A stretch of DNA of 64,000 nt from Rehmannia glutinosa (Eukaryota > Streptophyta > Magnoliopsida > Lamiales > Orobanchaceae). The notes below the pieces were generated by a model, which saw only the letters and a program-made list of their open reading frames with translations, had not been told where the DNA came from and ran no database searches. The translations under genes and the position numbers were made by a program. This document shows, piece by piece, positions 1 through 11,799 of this stretch. The stretch spans positions 49,359,150 through 49,423,149 of the forward strand of contig CM071935.1 in assembly GCA_016081115.2 (NCBI GenBank). Reading direction: 5' to 3'. Numbering within the stretch: the first letter of the stretch is position 1; each line of letters starts with the position of its first letter.

Positions 1-1432
1 CACCTCACATCGTTAGACATTAGGTTGGACAACCGTGATGCAAACATCAGCAGAGATATTCGAGGTGTTGTCCTACGGATCAGGGAATGGGCTGCACAAA
101 CAACTACTATGCGCTTAGAGCAAGTCCACTATTTCAAATCATTCTTTGCAGAGCTACTAGTAGGGAGTGCGGACAATGCACAATTTCAGCAGAGGCAGAA
201 AGAGTTTATGGTGAGAATTGAAGATTCCCACAAGTCGGATATGGAGTTACTCAAGCTGCAACATAAGAGCGAGATTGCCACACTAGAGGACAACATGAAC
301 TAGAAGTTCAATCTTCTTCAGGCAGAAATGAAATTGATGGCAGTTGAGTCAAAGGCTACGCGGACCGAGTTCTGAACAGCTTACTCCAAAGCAGATGACA
401 GGCAAAAGTCGATGAACAGTCGATTTGACTTCATTCTCAGTGGATTGTTCCCTAGCCTGACCCTTTCGTTTGGTGATGATGCCAAAAAGGGGGAAGATGA
501 GGCCTTGAAGGGACTGAAGGAAGAGAAAGGGAGTCATAAGGTGGAGAAGAAGGGAGATACAACTAAGGAGGAAGGAAGCTCGAAAAATCCCCCTTGATGC
601 TTATGTTCGCTGAAACCCCCCAACAAGGAGAAATCACAACTTCAATTCTCAGTAAGCTACCGAAAGTGGAATTAGTGGAGCAGAAAGCTGAGATGGCATA
701 CAAAGAATCAAGGAAAGCCATCGAAGCTGAATTCAAGAAGGTAGCTGAAAAGCAGTCTGCGTGCATTCAAAACATAAGGAAGTAATATGATGGTCCTCTA
801 GCCGGAAAGGATTACCCTGCAATAAAAACCCCGAGAGACATTGTTATGCCTGATGCTGGGTCTAAACCCAGATCCCTAGAGGAGTTACAAACTCTAAAGG
901 CAAAAGGCTATTACCCAGATATGACTCTAGCACAAGTCTGGGACTTGTACTGGAGAAAGTTCTTGAAGTATGCAAATCAGATGATAAGCAGCCAAGTTCC
1001 AGCAATCACTTAGCTGGAAAGTCAAAAGCTCCAGTACAGTATACTCCCAGAGGAGAAGGAGCTGTGTCAGGAAGAGGAAGGGGTAGATATGTTGGTAGTG
1101 GAAGAGAAAGAAGTTCTCAACCGTAGCCAAGACCAGAAGACACTAAGTATGTTGATGCGCAGAAGAAAAGGATCATATACTGGGCTAGATATGATCATCT
1201 TGCGAACTTGGAAGTTGCACGCAATAATGCTGAAGCAGTGAGAAGGTAAGAGGCTAAAAATGAACGAACAACGCGAGAATGAGTGGAAAGGCAGCATAGG
1301 GATGACCCTGCTGCGAGGCGAGCATATGAGAAGAAAAAGAAGGATGTAGGGGAAATGAAGAGGAGAGGAGCTGATGAAGACAGGAGGAGAGCTGATGACG
1401 AAGAGAAAAGAAGGAAGCAGCCAAGGCGTTGA
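1..1432 (+). pseudogene. 3'-terminal extra ORF (env-like position) of a Sirevirus, C-terminal part, degenerate
   Basis: This is the C-terminal part of the additional gene that some Sirevirus copia elements carry between pol and the 3' LTR. The first ~90 readable residues (25-303) form a charged helical segment beginning near NRDANISRDIRG. The same motif (NHDATISRDIRG) recurs at about 41216-41255 in the second Sirevirus, which ties the two together. Further in are Lys/Glu-rich helices, an RG-rich stretch (GRGRYVGSGRER, about 1070-1115) and a Lys/Arg/Glu-rich tail ending near 1432. The frame is broken by several stops and shifts, for example at 301 and 373. The N-terminus lies outside the window. 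No hydrophobic membrane segment is visible, so 'envelope-like' rests on gene position only. Confidence 0.72.
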
Positions 1433-1743
1433 AGACGGCTGCAACCCCTTCGTGTATTTTACTTAGCTGTAAATACATAGTTGCAAGTACTTTTCCCTAT
1501 AATATAGCTCTGATACTTTCTTTGTAATATTTTCTCTGATATCTTCTTTGTAACTTAGCTATGATACATGTTGTAATGCAATACTTGTATAAGCTTTGAT
1601 ACATTTTGTAAACAGCTTTGTAAAGGACAAGAATCTATGATCAATAAAACTTATTTTTCAAAGCATACAATCTTTGTTACTGTGCTGCTTGTGTTTATTA
1701 TTTATTTTTATTTAAGTTTTGGAATCATCAAAAAGCGAAAAAT
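1433..1743 (+). other. 3' non-coding region and polypurine tract of the left Sirevirus
   Basis: AT-rich spacer between the 3' ORF and the LTR. It ends in ATCATCAAAAAGCGAAAAA directly before the LTR start, a decayed form of the CATCAAAAAGGGG-type polypurine tract of Sireviruses. A better preserved copy stands at 45149-45166. Confidence 0.65.
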
Positions 1744-3289
1744 TGTTAAGAAATTTATTTTTTAGATTTTGATGATACCATGTAAAACTTAGACTAGAAA
1801 GTTGGCACCCCATTTTCCTTGTAATTTTATGTTGTAATATATAGGACTGAAAGAGCTGAGTGAAGTCAGCATGTCAAAGAATGCAATAAGTGAACTGCAG
1901 ACTAGAGTGAAGACTCTGTTGTGTGTCAGCTGAGTATGGACAAGAAGGAAGATAAGGACTCGACTGAAGGAGAACCAACTGAGGAACATTTGTGTGAAGT
2001 ATGAGGAAGTGTCAGTCAAGTCAGTGAAAGGAGCCAAGTCTAATAGTTGAAGTGACAGTTGAGTCATTCTCATGATTGGAGCAGACTCAAGTAAAAGGGG
2101 TAAATGCAACAGTCAAGTCATGATAACTGACATTGATCCATTGGAAGGAAGTCAAGAATATTACTCGATATAGTAATAAGTCCAAGCTGCCAGGTCTTAA
2201 AGTGTTTGGCCCAAAAACATGCAAAATGAATAAACCAATGGGAAACACTGAAGCATGTGCCAGGCCCTGTAAAGCTGCAGAGCCATTTAATACGAAGAAG
2301 GGTCAACATCACAAGTGCTGCAAACCAAGAAAAGACAAGCCAATGAACAAGAAATGTCATTTGAAAATAGTTTATCTCTTCAATCGACAAATTTTCAAAT
2401 GAGCACTATAAAAGGCTGAGGAAGCATTTGAGAAAAGGTTACCTTAAAAAAGCATGAACGAATCAAGCAATATTCAAGCAAGCATAACCTGCAATATTCT
2501 CAAGCTTATCAAGAAATTACTCAAGCCTAAAACTCGAATGAACTCGATTCAACACACGGTGTGAAGGAAAGATTATTACAACCAGTTGAAGAGGAAAAGT
2601 TTAAAGAACAAAAAAGGGGTCTACTCTCCAAGTGAATGAGATGTAGAAAGGTTCAAGGTCGAACCAGGAGATTCAAGTTTGTTGGAATGTTGTGTGATCA
2701 ATTCCAAAGACTTGAAGGGAGCTAAAGTAGCAAGGCAGTTGTCTTGTGAAGAAGCTGAGTCGCAGGAGAAGCCAACTATGTGATCAAGGTTGTCTCTAGA
2801 CTGAGAACTACTTTGTAACTTGAATTGTTACCTAATGGATTCCTCTAGGAATTGGAGAAGAGTGGAGTAGAGGAATTACCCCATCCTCGAACCACTATAA
2901 AAATTTGCTTGTGTCATTTACTTTCAACATTTACTTTCCTGCTTATACTCTTATATTTGCTGATAAGTTATATTTCTATCCAACTGCTAAATAACAAGTG
3001 CTAAAACAAGTGTTCTTGAAACAAACAAAGGGTGTTAAGTCTTCCGCTGTTAAAAACCAAATCAACTAAAGTTAAGTGTTAGCTGATGCAACTAAGTTAT
3101 ACTATCAACATCTCAGTCGAGTTTGTTGAGTGGGTAACTTTGCTGAAGAAAGCCAATCCAGATGCCCCCCAAGGACAGTTGATTTGAGTCAACTCTGTTG
3201 AAATTCTTAAAAGACTAAAAAGTGAAAATTTGGTACGGTTTATTTAACCTCCCCTTCTAAACCTTACACCACACCCCTTGGGACCTACA
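1744..3289 (+). repeat. 3' LTR of the left Sirevirus
   Basis: 1.55-kb LTR starting TGTTAAGAAATTTATT and ending CTTGGGACCTACA. It is homologous along its length to the LTRs at 13648-15120 and 45167-53059. Shared landmarks are 'GTTGGCACCCCATTTTC' near the start, ACTATAAAAGGCTGAGGAA (about 2404), a second TATA-like ACTATAAAAATTT (about 2892) and the CCTTGGGA(C/T)CTACA end. The matching 5' LTR and TSD partner lie left of the window. It abuts copia coding DNA at 3290. Confidence 0.85.
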
Positions 3290-6015
3290 ACATGCTACTT
3301 TGTGGCCTTCAAATTGCTAATTGACTATCACCATGTAACAATACAACAATCAGTAGTTTATTCCAATAAGGAATATCTTCTAAGAAATTTCTAATCGATT
3401 CAGCTTCTTCTTCAGCTTTAAATAAAGCAATAACTAAAATTCCATAGTGGATCGAGCTATACACCTTTGCTTAGAAGATTCTATGATATCTCTCTCCATC
3501 TATTGTGAACACACATCTACTTGTGGATCAACTTGGAGTTTATTGTGTTTGGTATCCAATTAGCATCACATTAACCTTCTAATATTGGTGGATATCTCGT
3601 ATAAAGTATTCCATGGTTCATGGTATACTTTAAGTATTTAAGTATCCGTATCAAGACTTTTTAGTGATCCTTATTAGGGTTACTTGTAAACCTACTTAGC
3701 TTACTCACTGAATATGCAATGTTTGGACGTGTATAATTATAAGTACATCTTACTACCAATTAACCGTGCATATTCTAGCTAAGAAATTGGTTCTCCTCTA
3801 TTCTTGGCTAAGTGTAGAATCAGATCTATATATGCCTTGGTTGGAAGGCTATCAAAAGTATTAAACTTTCTAAGTATACTTTCGACATAATGGGATTATG
3901 ATGAGATAATTTCATTTGGAGTTCTAGAGATTTTAATCCATAATATAACATCAGATAATTCCATATCTTTCATGTTAAAGTGTTTCTTTAATATTTTATT
4001 AGTGTTCATGATTAAATCACAATTGCTTCCCATAATCAACATATCACCTACATAAAGACATACAATGATGTAAGCTTCAGTTGTACCTTTAATGTAAACA
4101 CACTTATCATATTCATTGATTTTGAAACCATTTGATAACATAGTTGTATCAAATTTTTCGTGCCATTTTTTACGGGATTGTATTAGTCCATAAAGTGACT
4201 TAACAAGTTTACACACCTTTCTCTCTTGTCCGGATACAACAAACCCTTCGGGTTTTTCCACATAAATCTCCTCTTCAAGCTCACCATTTAAGAAAGCAGT
4301 CTTCACATCTATTTGATGTATCTCAAGGTTATGCAAAACTGCAATAGTAATGAGAACACGAATGGACATGATCCATATAACTGATAAGTATAAATATATG
4401 TGTATTTAGAGGCTTAATTGAGTACATATTTGATACAATTGCATGTATATTTAGTATGTTTTAGTTAGTTTCCTTTGTTGGGCGTGATACTGCATATTCT
4501 TGTATATTTTTACAGGAAATGAGGCTTTTATGAGAAGATATCAGTAGGACAACCCGGAAAAGAATGCCGAATGCCAAGAGACGATCAAATACGCGAAGAA
4601 AACAACAAAGAATAAAGTACATGTCGTGTACTAATACACGACCGTGTATTATGCTTTTTTGTAATTTTACACATTCCCGCGACTTGTTTGAGGGAAGATT
4701 TTCAAAGATATAATACACGACCTGCCCGTGTAAAAGTACATAGCCGTGTAACTTGATTTGAACAATAATAGAGAGCAAAACAACATACACAACCAAGTCG
4801 TATAATAATACACGACTATGTATTATGTCCGCGGCTGATTTTGTTTCCTAATTTCGTCAGGATTCTACCAGGGATCTCTCAAAGCATCTATAAAAAGAAA
4901 AATCAAGCCCTAAAGTTGGACATCATCATTACACGTGAAATTTTACACACTTCTAGGGCAAGATACACAACACAACGATGAACAACACAAGACCTATTCC
5001 AGCTACGAAGGCACACGAGTACAAGATTGTGAAGAATGATGCATATTTACAAGAAAGGTTCTATCATCATAATTTAGATCTTCTGTTCTGTACTTAATTC
5101 AATTTCAAACTATTTGTATTCAAGTTTGTCTATGAATTTATTTTCAAATATGTTAGGCTAAACTTCTTGATCCTAGGGCACGATCAAAACTATGGATTCA
5201 TGTTAATTCTAATTTGATTGTTTCTTCTTAATTGGTTTCTTGTATTCTATTTATGAATTCGAGTGCTTATTTCTTTTAGATTATCTGGCCAATAATTTGC
5301 ATGTCTTGTTTGTTAGTTCAAGATTCGGGAGATGAGATCTAACTTACGAAAAATGAATTCATAACATAAACGGAGATTGAGTCGGGAGACCTATAACTGT
5401 TTGTGGAGGTTTATGTCAATTATAAGAGCTTTTGAGAGTTGCTATTAATTGTTGAGTAAGGATACATGCAATTCTTATTAGTCAATGGTTTGTTTGCACT
5501 CGAGAGAGGGAATAAAATACTTTAGGAACTGAACCCATAGATACACAAAAATTAGTTTTGATAAAACATTAATCGGAATTAATACTGATGAAACATGTTG
5601 AGATTATGTTCCTAGGGTTGCTTTCGTATTTGTTGAAGTTTTTCTGAAAATTGGGTTTTTAACAATATTTAGATATTTTACTTGATAATTTAGGATTAGT
5701 TTAGATAACAACTTTTGATTTTTGATCGCTTCGATAAAATTGAAGTATGACGTTTACTATATATTATGTTTTTCGTATTCAATCCTTGCAGAGCTGCTAT
5801 CTTCTAGCTACATCGTACATTTACGGTTTAATGAAAAGATTTTTACGGTCAGTAACAGGAGAATATTTATTTAAAAATTCATATTCCTCCTTTTGTTTAA
5901 ACCCTTTAGCTAGCAACTCGGCATTGTACCTATCCATTGATCCACCTACTTTATACTTCCTTTTAAGAATCCACTTGCATCCTAAAGGTTTGCGCGATGT
6001 TCGCTTTGCTATCTA
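3290..6015 (-). pseudogene. Ty1/copia pol fragment (reverse transcriptase to RNase H), minus strand, interrupted
   Basis: Reads right to left. The RT start lies at 6015-5852 (CKWILKRKYKVGG, YNAELLAKGFKQKE, YSPVT). After a solo-LTR insertion the frame resumes at 4377-3896 with IHQIDVKTAFLNGELEEEIY, SLYGLIQSRKKWHEKFD and the polymerase box. Scattered RT C-terminal and RNase H remnants run down to 3290, with several stops. The polymerase box reads YVGD instead of YVDD (Gly codon at 4046-4048), which removes a metal-binding aspartate. The element is cut on the left by the Sirevirus LTR, and its gag and integrase are not present. It is a separate copia lineage from the Sireviruses because the RT lies on the opposite strand and the 3' end differs. 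Confidence 0.85.
4382..5851 (+). repeat. Solo LTR (relative of gypsy family A) inside the copia RT
   Basis: Begins TGATAAGTATAAATATATG and ends TTTTTACGGTCA. It is flanked by ATAAC (4377-4381) and GTAAC (5852-5856), a 4/5 target-site duplication; removing it rejoins the copia RT frame at YSPVT. It shares the internal signature TTTCCTTTGTTGGGCGTGA with LTRs at 20397, 24062 and 28565, and has a block of short palindromes (4619-4835) before a CTATAAAAAG TATA-like box near 4889. No internal region or second LTR is present, so it arose by LTR-LTR recombination. Confidence 0.8.
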
Positions 6016-7839
6016 AACTTTACATAATTTTCACTGTCACATAGATTTGAAAAATTACTAAAATTTAAATGTACAAACATGTATTTATCTCTTTTCAATT
6101 TGTTACTTTAATGAAATATATTATCACGAAAATTATTTTTTAACTTTTTTATGTTTTAGTTTTCTTGTAGACTTATATTTTACTTGTTTTTTCTAATTTC
6201 CTTGAATAGTTATTTTTATAGTAATTATACATTGACAAATTATATACAGGCATAAATATTGATTATAAGCACTTATTAGAAAAAAATATTGATTATAAGC
6301 TAGTTTTATGGTCTAATGTTTTCATTTTACCAAGTGATAGTAGTAATTGACTAAATATTACATGTGCATTTATTCACTGATTAGATGAGCATCCCCAAAT
6401 ATTACGTTCTAATTGGAATGTTAATGACTTGACGCCATAAATTACTTTTTTGTTTCTCAAGAATTTGAAGGGGATTTGACACCAAATTAAAGGAGTTTTT
6501 AGAGCCAAAATATTTAAGAGGCAACTTAGTCATTTTATTAAATAAATCAATCCTATATATTAAATTAGAAAACAAAGTTGACACCTCATTAATTTTGATA
6601 TATGTCAACTCCTCATTCTTCCAATTCCACATGTCTACTTTATAATTATCCATGTGGCATTCCTATTTGCAAATTAAAGGTGAATTGATAATATTTTTTT
6701 GAATTTAAAAGATAATAACAACTTTTAGAGATAAGAAGTAATCTAAATATCAGGGATTTATCTACGCTATCATTTAAAACTAATATCTTTAAAAAATATA
6801 TTTGGTTTATATGCACCTTTTAATTTCCGATTTATGCTACTTCCTGCATATATTTCAAATCACTCTTATCAAATCCAGGTTTGATCCACTAACCAATTAT
6901 ATTCACAATTAAATAAATAATTCAAATCAAATTATAATCAAATTAAATAAGTTCATCATAGATATAAATGAGCTTATCCCAATAATTAAAATTAAAATAA
7001 ACTACATGATCCTATCAAATTATCTTTAATTTTCTCAACAAATTCGAGAAACACGTCAAGAAATCTAACAACCAATAGAAATTGGGGTTTGACATACATT
7101 TAAAAATATTATCTTTCAAAAATAATATTTGGTTTATATTTACCTTTTAGTTTCTGAATTTTTGCTACCACAAGATTCAAATCTCAACTCTAAAAGATAT
7201 AATATAAATAACAAAATAAAGAAATTTCTCACAATCTCAACTCTAAAAGATAAATTATAATCCAAAATATAAAGGATTTTATCATAATCCCACGGTCAAC
7301 TTTATGTGGCCATACCAGAGTTAAGAGCATAAGGAGATTGAAACTTCTTTGTTGTGACAAAGACGACACACTTGGAATAGAACGAATAATGTAGTTTACA
7401 AAGAAGTTTTTCAGAATCTGAAGTGAACTATTTGTATGTTACTCTTCCAATTTTTAAATTTCTTTATTAATATTTCTAATTAATATTTCGGATCTCCTAT
7501 AATTATTACAAATAAATTTGTGACACTAAAATTTTAATTTTGAACAAATCCGGTGAACACATGGGTGTTGTTCTAGTTACTATCTAAACTAATTACTGCA
7601 AATCCACCTAACTTCTCTAGCTATCTAGAATATAGCCATTTGGATTTATCCTTATGTATATATATCCATGTGTACAAACCTTCACCTACCTATTAGTGTA
7701 GGCTTTGACAGGCACGACAACTTGCCAATACACGACAAAGCCAGATTAGTTAATTAATGTGTCTCCCTAGATGTTGTTAATGTAGAATAATAAATTAACT
7801 ATCCACTAACCTTTTTCTAATAAAATTAAATGTGTATAG
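6016..7839. other. AT-rich non-coding DNA
   Basis: No credible gene. A degenerate direct repeat is visible: TTTGGTTTATATGCACCTTTTAATTTC near 6805 and its relative near 7126 lie in similar ~75-base contexts. The rest is unassigned intergenic sequence, possibly old repeat DNA. Confidence 0.5.
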
Positions 7840-7850
7840 AGACAACGGAT
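7840..7850 (+). repeat. Target-site duplication of LINE, left copy
   Basis: AGACAACGGAT occurs here and again at 10018-10028 directly after the poly(A) run. Such a variable-length duplication is the mark of target-primed reverse transcription. Confidence 0.88.
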
Positions 7851-10017
7851 TCCCCTGAAATCACTCATCTTTTTTTCGCGGATGATTCTATAATTTTTTG
7901 TAAAGCTGATCTTTTCCATGCCCATTTAATTCAAGAAATTCTCCAAAATTATTGTCTAGGGTCTGGGCAACTTGTAAATTTGGATAAATCCTCTGTTCTT
8001 TTCAGTAAAAACACCTCCTGTGAAAATAGGGCTGACATTTGTAATATTCTTCAAGGTGTTAAGGAGCAAGGTAATTCAAAATATATTGGGCTCCCTATGG
8101 GTATTGGCCGTTCTAAAAAGGATACATTTAAATTTGTCTCTGATATTGTTCAAAAAAGAATGCTTAGCTGGAAGAATAAATTGTTGAACTCGGCTGGGAG
8201 GGAAGTGCTTTTGAAATCAGTAATTTGTGCTCTCCCTACATATGTTATGTCATGCTTTAAATTGTCAGTTAGTATTTGTGATGAGATCTGCAGATGGGCT
8301 TCTAAGCTCTGGTGGGGTAGTCCTTTGGAGGGGAAAAACAAGATACATTGGGCTTGTTGGGATAAGTTGATAAGGCCTAAGGAGAGAGGTGGGTTGGGGT
8401 TCAAAGATATTCAAATCTTCAATGATGATTTGCTTGCAAAACAATTATGGAGAGTAATTACACAACCAAACCTCCTTATGAGTAAGTTCATGAAAGGCAA
8501 GTATTTTTTTCAACAAAAATTGTGGGATGTTACTTCTAAAAGCACATATTCTTGGCTTTGGAAGTGTTGGTTAGTTGCTAGGGATGTCTTGAAGCTGGGG
8601 GTGAGATGGAAAGTTTGTGATGGTAAATCTATACAAATTTGGAATTCCCCGTGGATTCCAAATAAATCTTCTTTTATGCCTGTCTTCTGAAGGTGGGATT
8701 GAATCAGTTTTTTGGGTGAGTGAGCTGTTAGAAGTTGGGGGAAAATCATGGAATGCTGAACTGATTAGAAGAGTGTTTGGGTATAATGATGCAGAGCTTA
8801 TTTTGAAAATCCCTATTTTTCATAACCTGGGAAAAGATTTGATTGCTTGGCATTTTGAAAAAGTTGGTAACTTCTCTGTTAGCTCTGCTTATACAGCTGC
8901 ATTGATGGGGAAATTGGCCAAGATGGAGGGCCCTGAATCAAGTTTGTCAAAGGTTAAAAATGCTGCTATGTGGAGGATTACTTGGAAGATGAAGGTTAAA
9001 GGGAAATTGAAGCATTTCATCTGGAAATGTTGGCATCATTTTATTGCAACAAATGATCAACTTATCAAAAAAGGGGTGTTAACTGATCCTATGTGATGTT
9101 TCTGTGGAGAGGGTAATGAAAGCTTGGAACATCTGTTCTTCTTGTGTAGTAGAGCAAAAATGATCTGGAAGATTGCACCTGTGCAGTGGGATGTGCCTAG
9201 TGAGATGGGAGCCTGCTTTGCTGGATGGTGGGAGAGAGTTTGCTTGGCAAAAAAACAAAAATGTGCACCTGATAGGATTCATTTATCAGTGTACATTCTT
9301 TGGTGGATTTGGAAAAGTAGAAACCTCTGGATTTTCCAGAAATTGATGAAATCTGAGAAAGAGGTGGTGGACCTAGCTTGGGAAGAATGGATGGAATTTA
9401 ATGAAGCTGGGGTTAGGGAGGTTGAGAGCTCTTGTCTGCAGGATGAAAGGGTGGTTTGCAGTGGGCCTGGGGTTAAGAAAGTAGGGCTATTATTTTGCAT
9501 AGTCAGTGCTTTCCCTTGTGCTTCAGGTGGTTTTGGTTTGGGTGGGATTATTCTTGATGAGGCTCTTAAGCCATTGTTAGCTTGGTGCTCTTCTAGGAGT
9601 AATAAGTGTTGCTCAGTGGAAGAAATACTAACTGCTGTGCAATTGGGCTTGGTTAAAGCTTCAGCTTGGGATGAGGTGAAGGTTTGTGTGAGGGTAGACA
9701 TAGAGGAGATTGATGTGCAGCTAGAACAGGGCCATTCATTCGAGCTTGGATGCAAGTCAATTGCCGAAGACATCTATCTCTTCAAAAATCTGTTTAATTC
9801 TGTTTCTTTTAATGTTGGTAGTGATAGTTTTAGTTCCTGTTGTAATAAGCTTGATGTGTTTGCTGTTGAGGGGGTAAATTCTATGGAATGGTGCCCCCCT
9901 TTTTCTTCTTGGATTTTTGAATCCGTGCTATAGGTGGTAACCAGTTGGTTACAAGAACTGTAATTTGTATTTCTTGATGAGTTTTATAATATTGCTGCCG
10001 TTTGATAAAAAAAAAAA
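7851..10017 (+). mobile_element. 5'-truncated L1-type LINE
   Basis: 2.17-kb non-LTR retrotransposon copy flanked by AGACAACGGAT duplications and ending in about 12-13 A residues (10006-10017). It starts inside the RT domain, just before the FADD box, so ORF1, the endonuclease and the first half of RT were lost to incomplete reverse transcription. A perfect 6-bp hairpin (GTAACC, loop AGTT, GGTTAC; 9937-9952) lies about 55 bases before the poly(A). Confidence 0.92.
7858..9933 (+). pseudogene. LINE ORF2 C-terminal part: RT, zf-RVT and RNase H-like regions
   Basis: The FFADDS motif (about 7870-7890) is the reverse-transcriptase active-site box. KYIGLPMGIGRSKKD, LLKSVICALPTYVMSCF and ERGGLGFKDIQIFND follow, all typical of plant L1-type ORF2. 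One frameshift near 8680 moves the reading to the next frame (EGGIESVFWVSELL). A TGA at 9094-9096 replaces a residue just before CFCGEGNESLEHLFF, the zf-RVT zinc-binding region. The last ~150 residues resemble the plant RVT_3 RNase H-like tail (GGFGLGGIILDEALKP, EEILTAVQLGLVKA) but lack a clear first catalytic Asp. With two lesions and no N-terminus the copy cannot move on its own. Confidence 0.88.
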
Positions 10018-10154
10018 AGACAACGGATAAGGACTCAAGGTCAAGGAGTCCTGACTGTCCTGTGCCTAAAGAAACGATTTTGATCGATTACAATTATTAA
10101 TTAATTAACATGAATGATTATGTTTCTATGGTTCATTTCTAGTTTCTAGTGTTG

Positions 10155-11062
10155 AAAACTAAATTTTGAGAATTTTTTGATTTTCGTGTGAAGACTAGAA
10201 TTATGTTTGATGAATAAATGCGAATGAGTTTTACGTAAGTTTGAAAATGAGAATATATGACCTTTTTTATTTACATTTCCAATGACCCATTTCCAATTTC
10301 CAACTATTCATAAAAATTGAATCATGTTTGTTTATAAATTTTTCAATGGAAATCATCATTTTCACTTTCTATTTTTCACATAAAGCAATATCTCAAACTT
10401 ATAATTTCAAATCACAACCCTATATACTACCATACATCACTCATCAATCACTATTCTTTTTTTTTACCCAATTATATATGTCGGACCCTCTATTATCAAC
10501 CTTATCAACTTAAAATATTATTATTTGTTAATTATATCTAATGAGACTCACCACCTACAATCTTACAAATATAATATTATATATTCAATTAAAATATTCA
10601 ACCACTATCAACTTTTCAAATTATATATACATAAAATATTACTTCAAAACCACTCAACCAAACATAATCTCATTTTCAAACCTACGTAATCATCCAAACA
10701 TAATTCTAGATTTCACACGAAAATCAATAAAATCTCAAAATTTTCATTTGAATATATAATATTACACATTTGTAAAATTATAAGTGGTGAATCCGATTAG
10801 ACAGATATAATTTAATAATAATAATATTTTAAGCAGATGGAATTAATAGTGGTGGTTTACACGTGTTCAATTAGATGAAAAGGTTAAAATAATATTTGAT
10901 AAGTGATGTAGGGTATTGTATATGGCCAAAAATTAAAAATATAAGTTTGAGATTTTATGTGAAAATAATAATTCCTATTGGAAAACTTATAAAGAAAAAT
11001 GATTTTGATTTTTATGAATAGTTGGATAATATAGCTAGAATGGGGAATTGGAAACATAAACA
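10155..11062. repeat. Two crossing inverted repeats (MITE-like or fold-back element)
   Basis: Segment 10155-10255 (containing GATTTTCGTGTGAAGACTAG) reappears as reverse complement at about 10661-10743. Segment 10285-10460 (containing AACTATTCATAAAAAT and ATCTCAAACTTATA) reappears as reverse complement at about 10880-11060. The order is therefore A, B, A', B': interlocking arms rather than nested ones. No ORF of interest lies inside. Clear termini and a TSD were not identified, so the superfamily is open. Confidence 0.6.
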
Positions 11063-11799
11063 ACATTCAACATTCATTGTACATAGTTAAGGGTACTGAT
11101 CACTGTACGTAATTAATTAGCAAGTCCACATCTCCATTTGGAAGTCCAAGTCCAACATTGCGTCATTGCGCGTACATATATTTCTACACTAGTTCTAATA
11201 ATGTGATAAATGTGAAAGTGATACAATTCAATCGTGGCCCTACACTGCATTAAATATTTACATTTTCCAAATACTTATAATGATGTTGTTGAAATCTTGG
11301 CGCGAAATATGATTTTTTGTTTTTGGTGTTTCCTTGAATTGTTAGATGTAAGATTGATGCAATTTCAACCATTGCCCACCTATATTAATTGCATCAATTG
11401 TATAAATACGACATCCAAACATGCTACTCCCTCCTATTCAAAATAAAGTGACATCTTAGAAAAAAATACACACATTAAGGATTATGTTTAAAATATCAAT
11501 ATAATCTTAACTAATGGTAAATGTTGCTTTGAAATAAAACAAACTTATGCATTAGTGTTAGGTGGAAAATGACACATTTAAGGGTAATTTAGGAAAAAAT
11601 CTTATATATCTCACCTGCAACCATGAAACTTTCAAAACATCATTCTTTTTTGAATAATTTTATATGTGCCAATATGTTAGTTATTTTGAATAGGATGGAT
11701 AATTTTTTGACTTACTTGATTAATAATTTATCGACTTCAATTTAGTTGAGAAGTCAATCGGGCCAGCGCTATGGTTGAAAAATATGCTATCTTCTCTCT
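11063..11799. other. Non-coding DNA between inverted repeats and LINE ORF1
   Basis: AT-rich sequence without a gene I can support. A stretch near 11420-11700 ('CTCCCTCCTATTCAAAATAAAGTG ... TATTTTGAATAGGATGGATA', shown in parts) has the look of a small Stowaway/Tourist-type MITE with matching ends, but exact borders are unclear. Confidence 0.35.
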
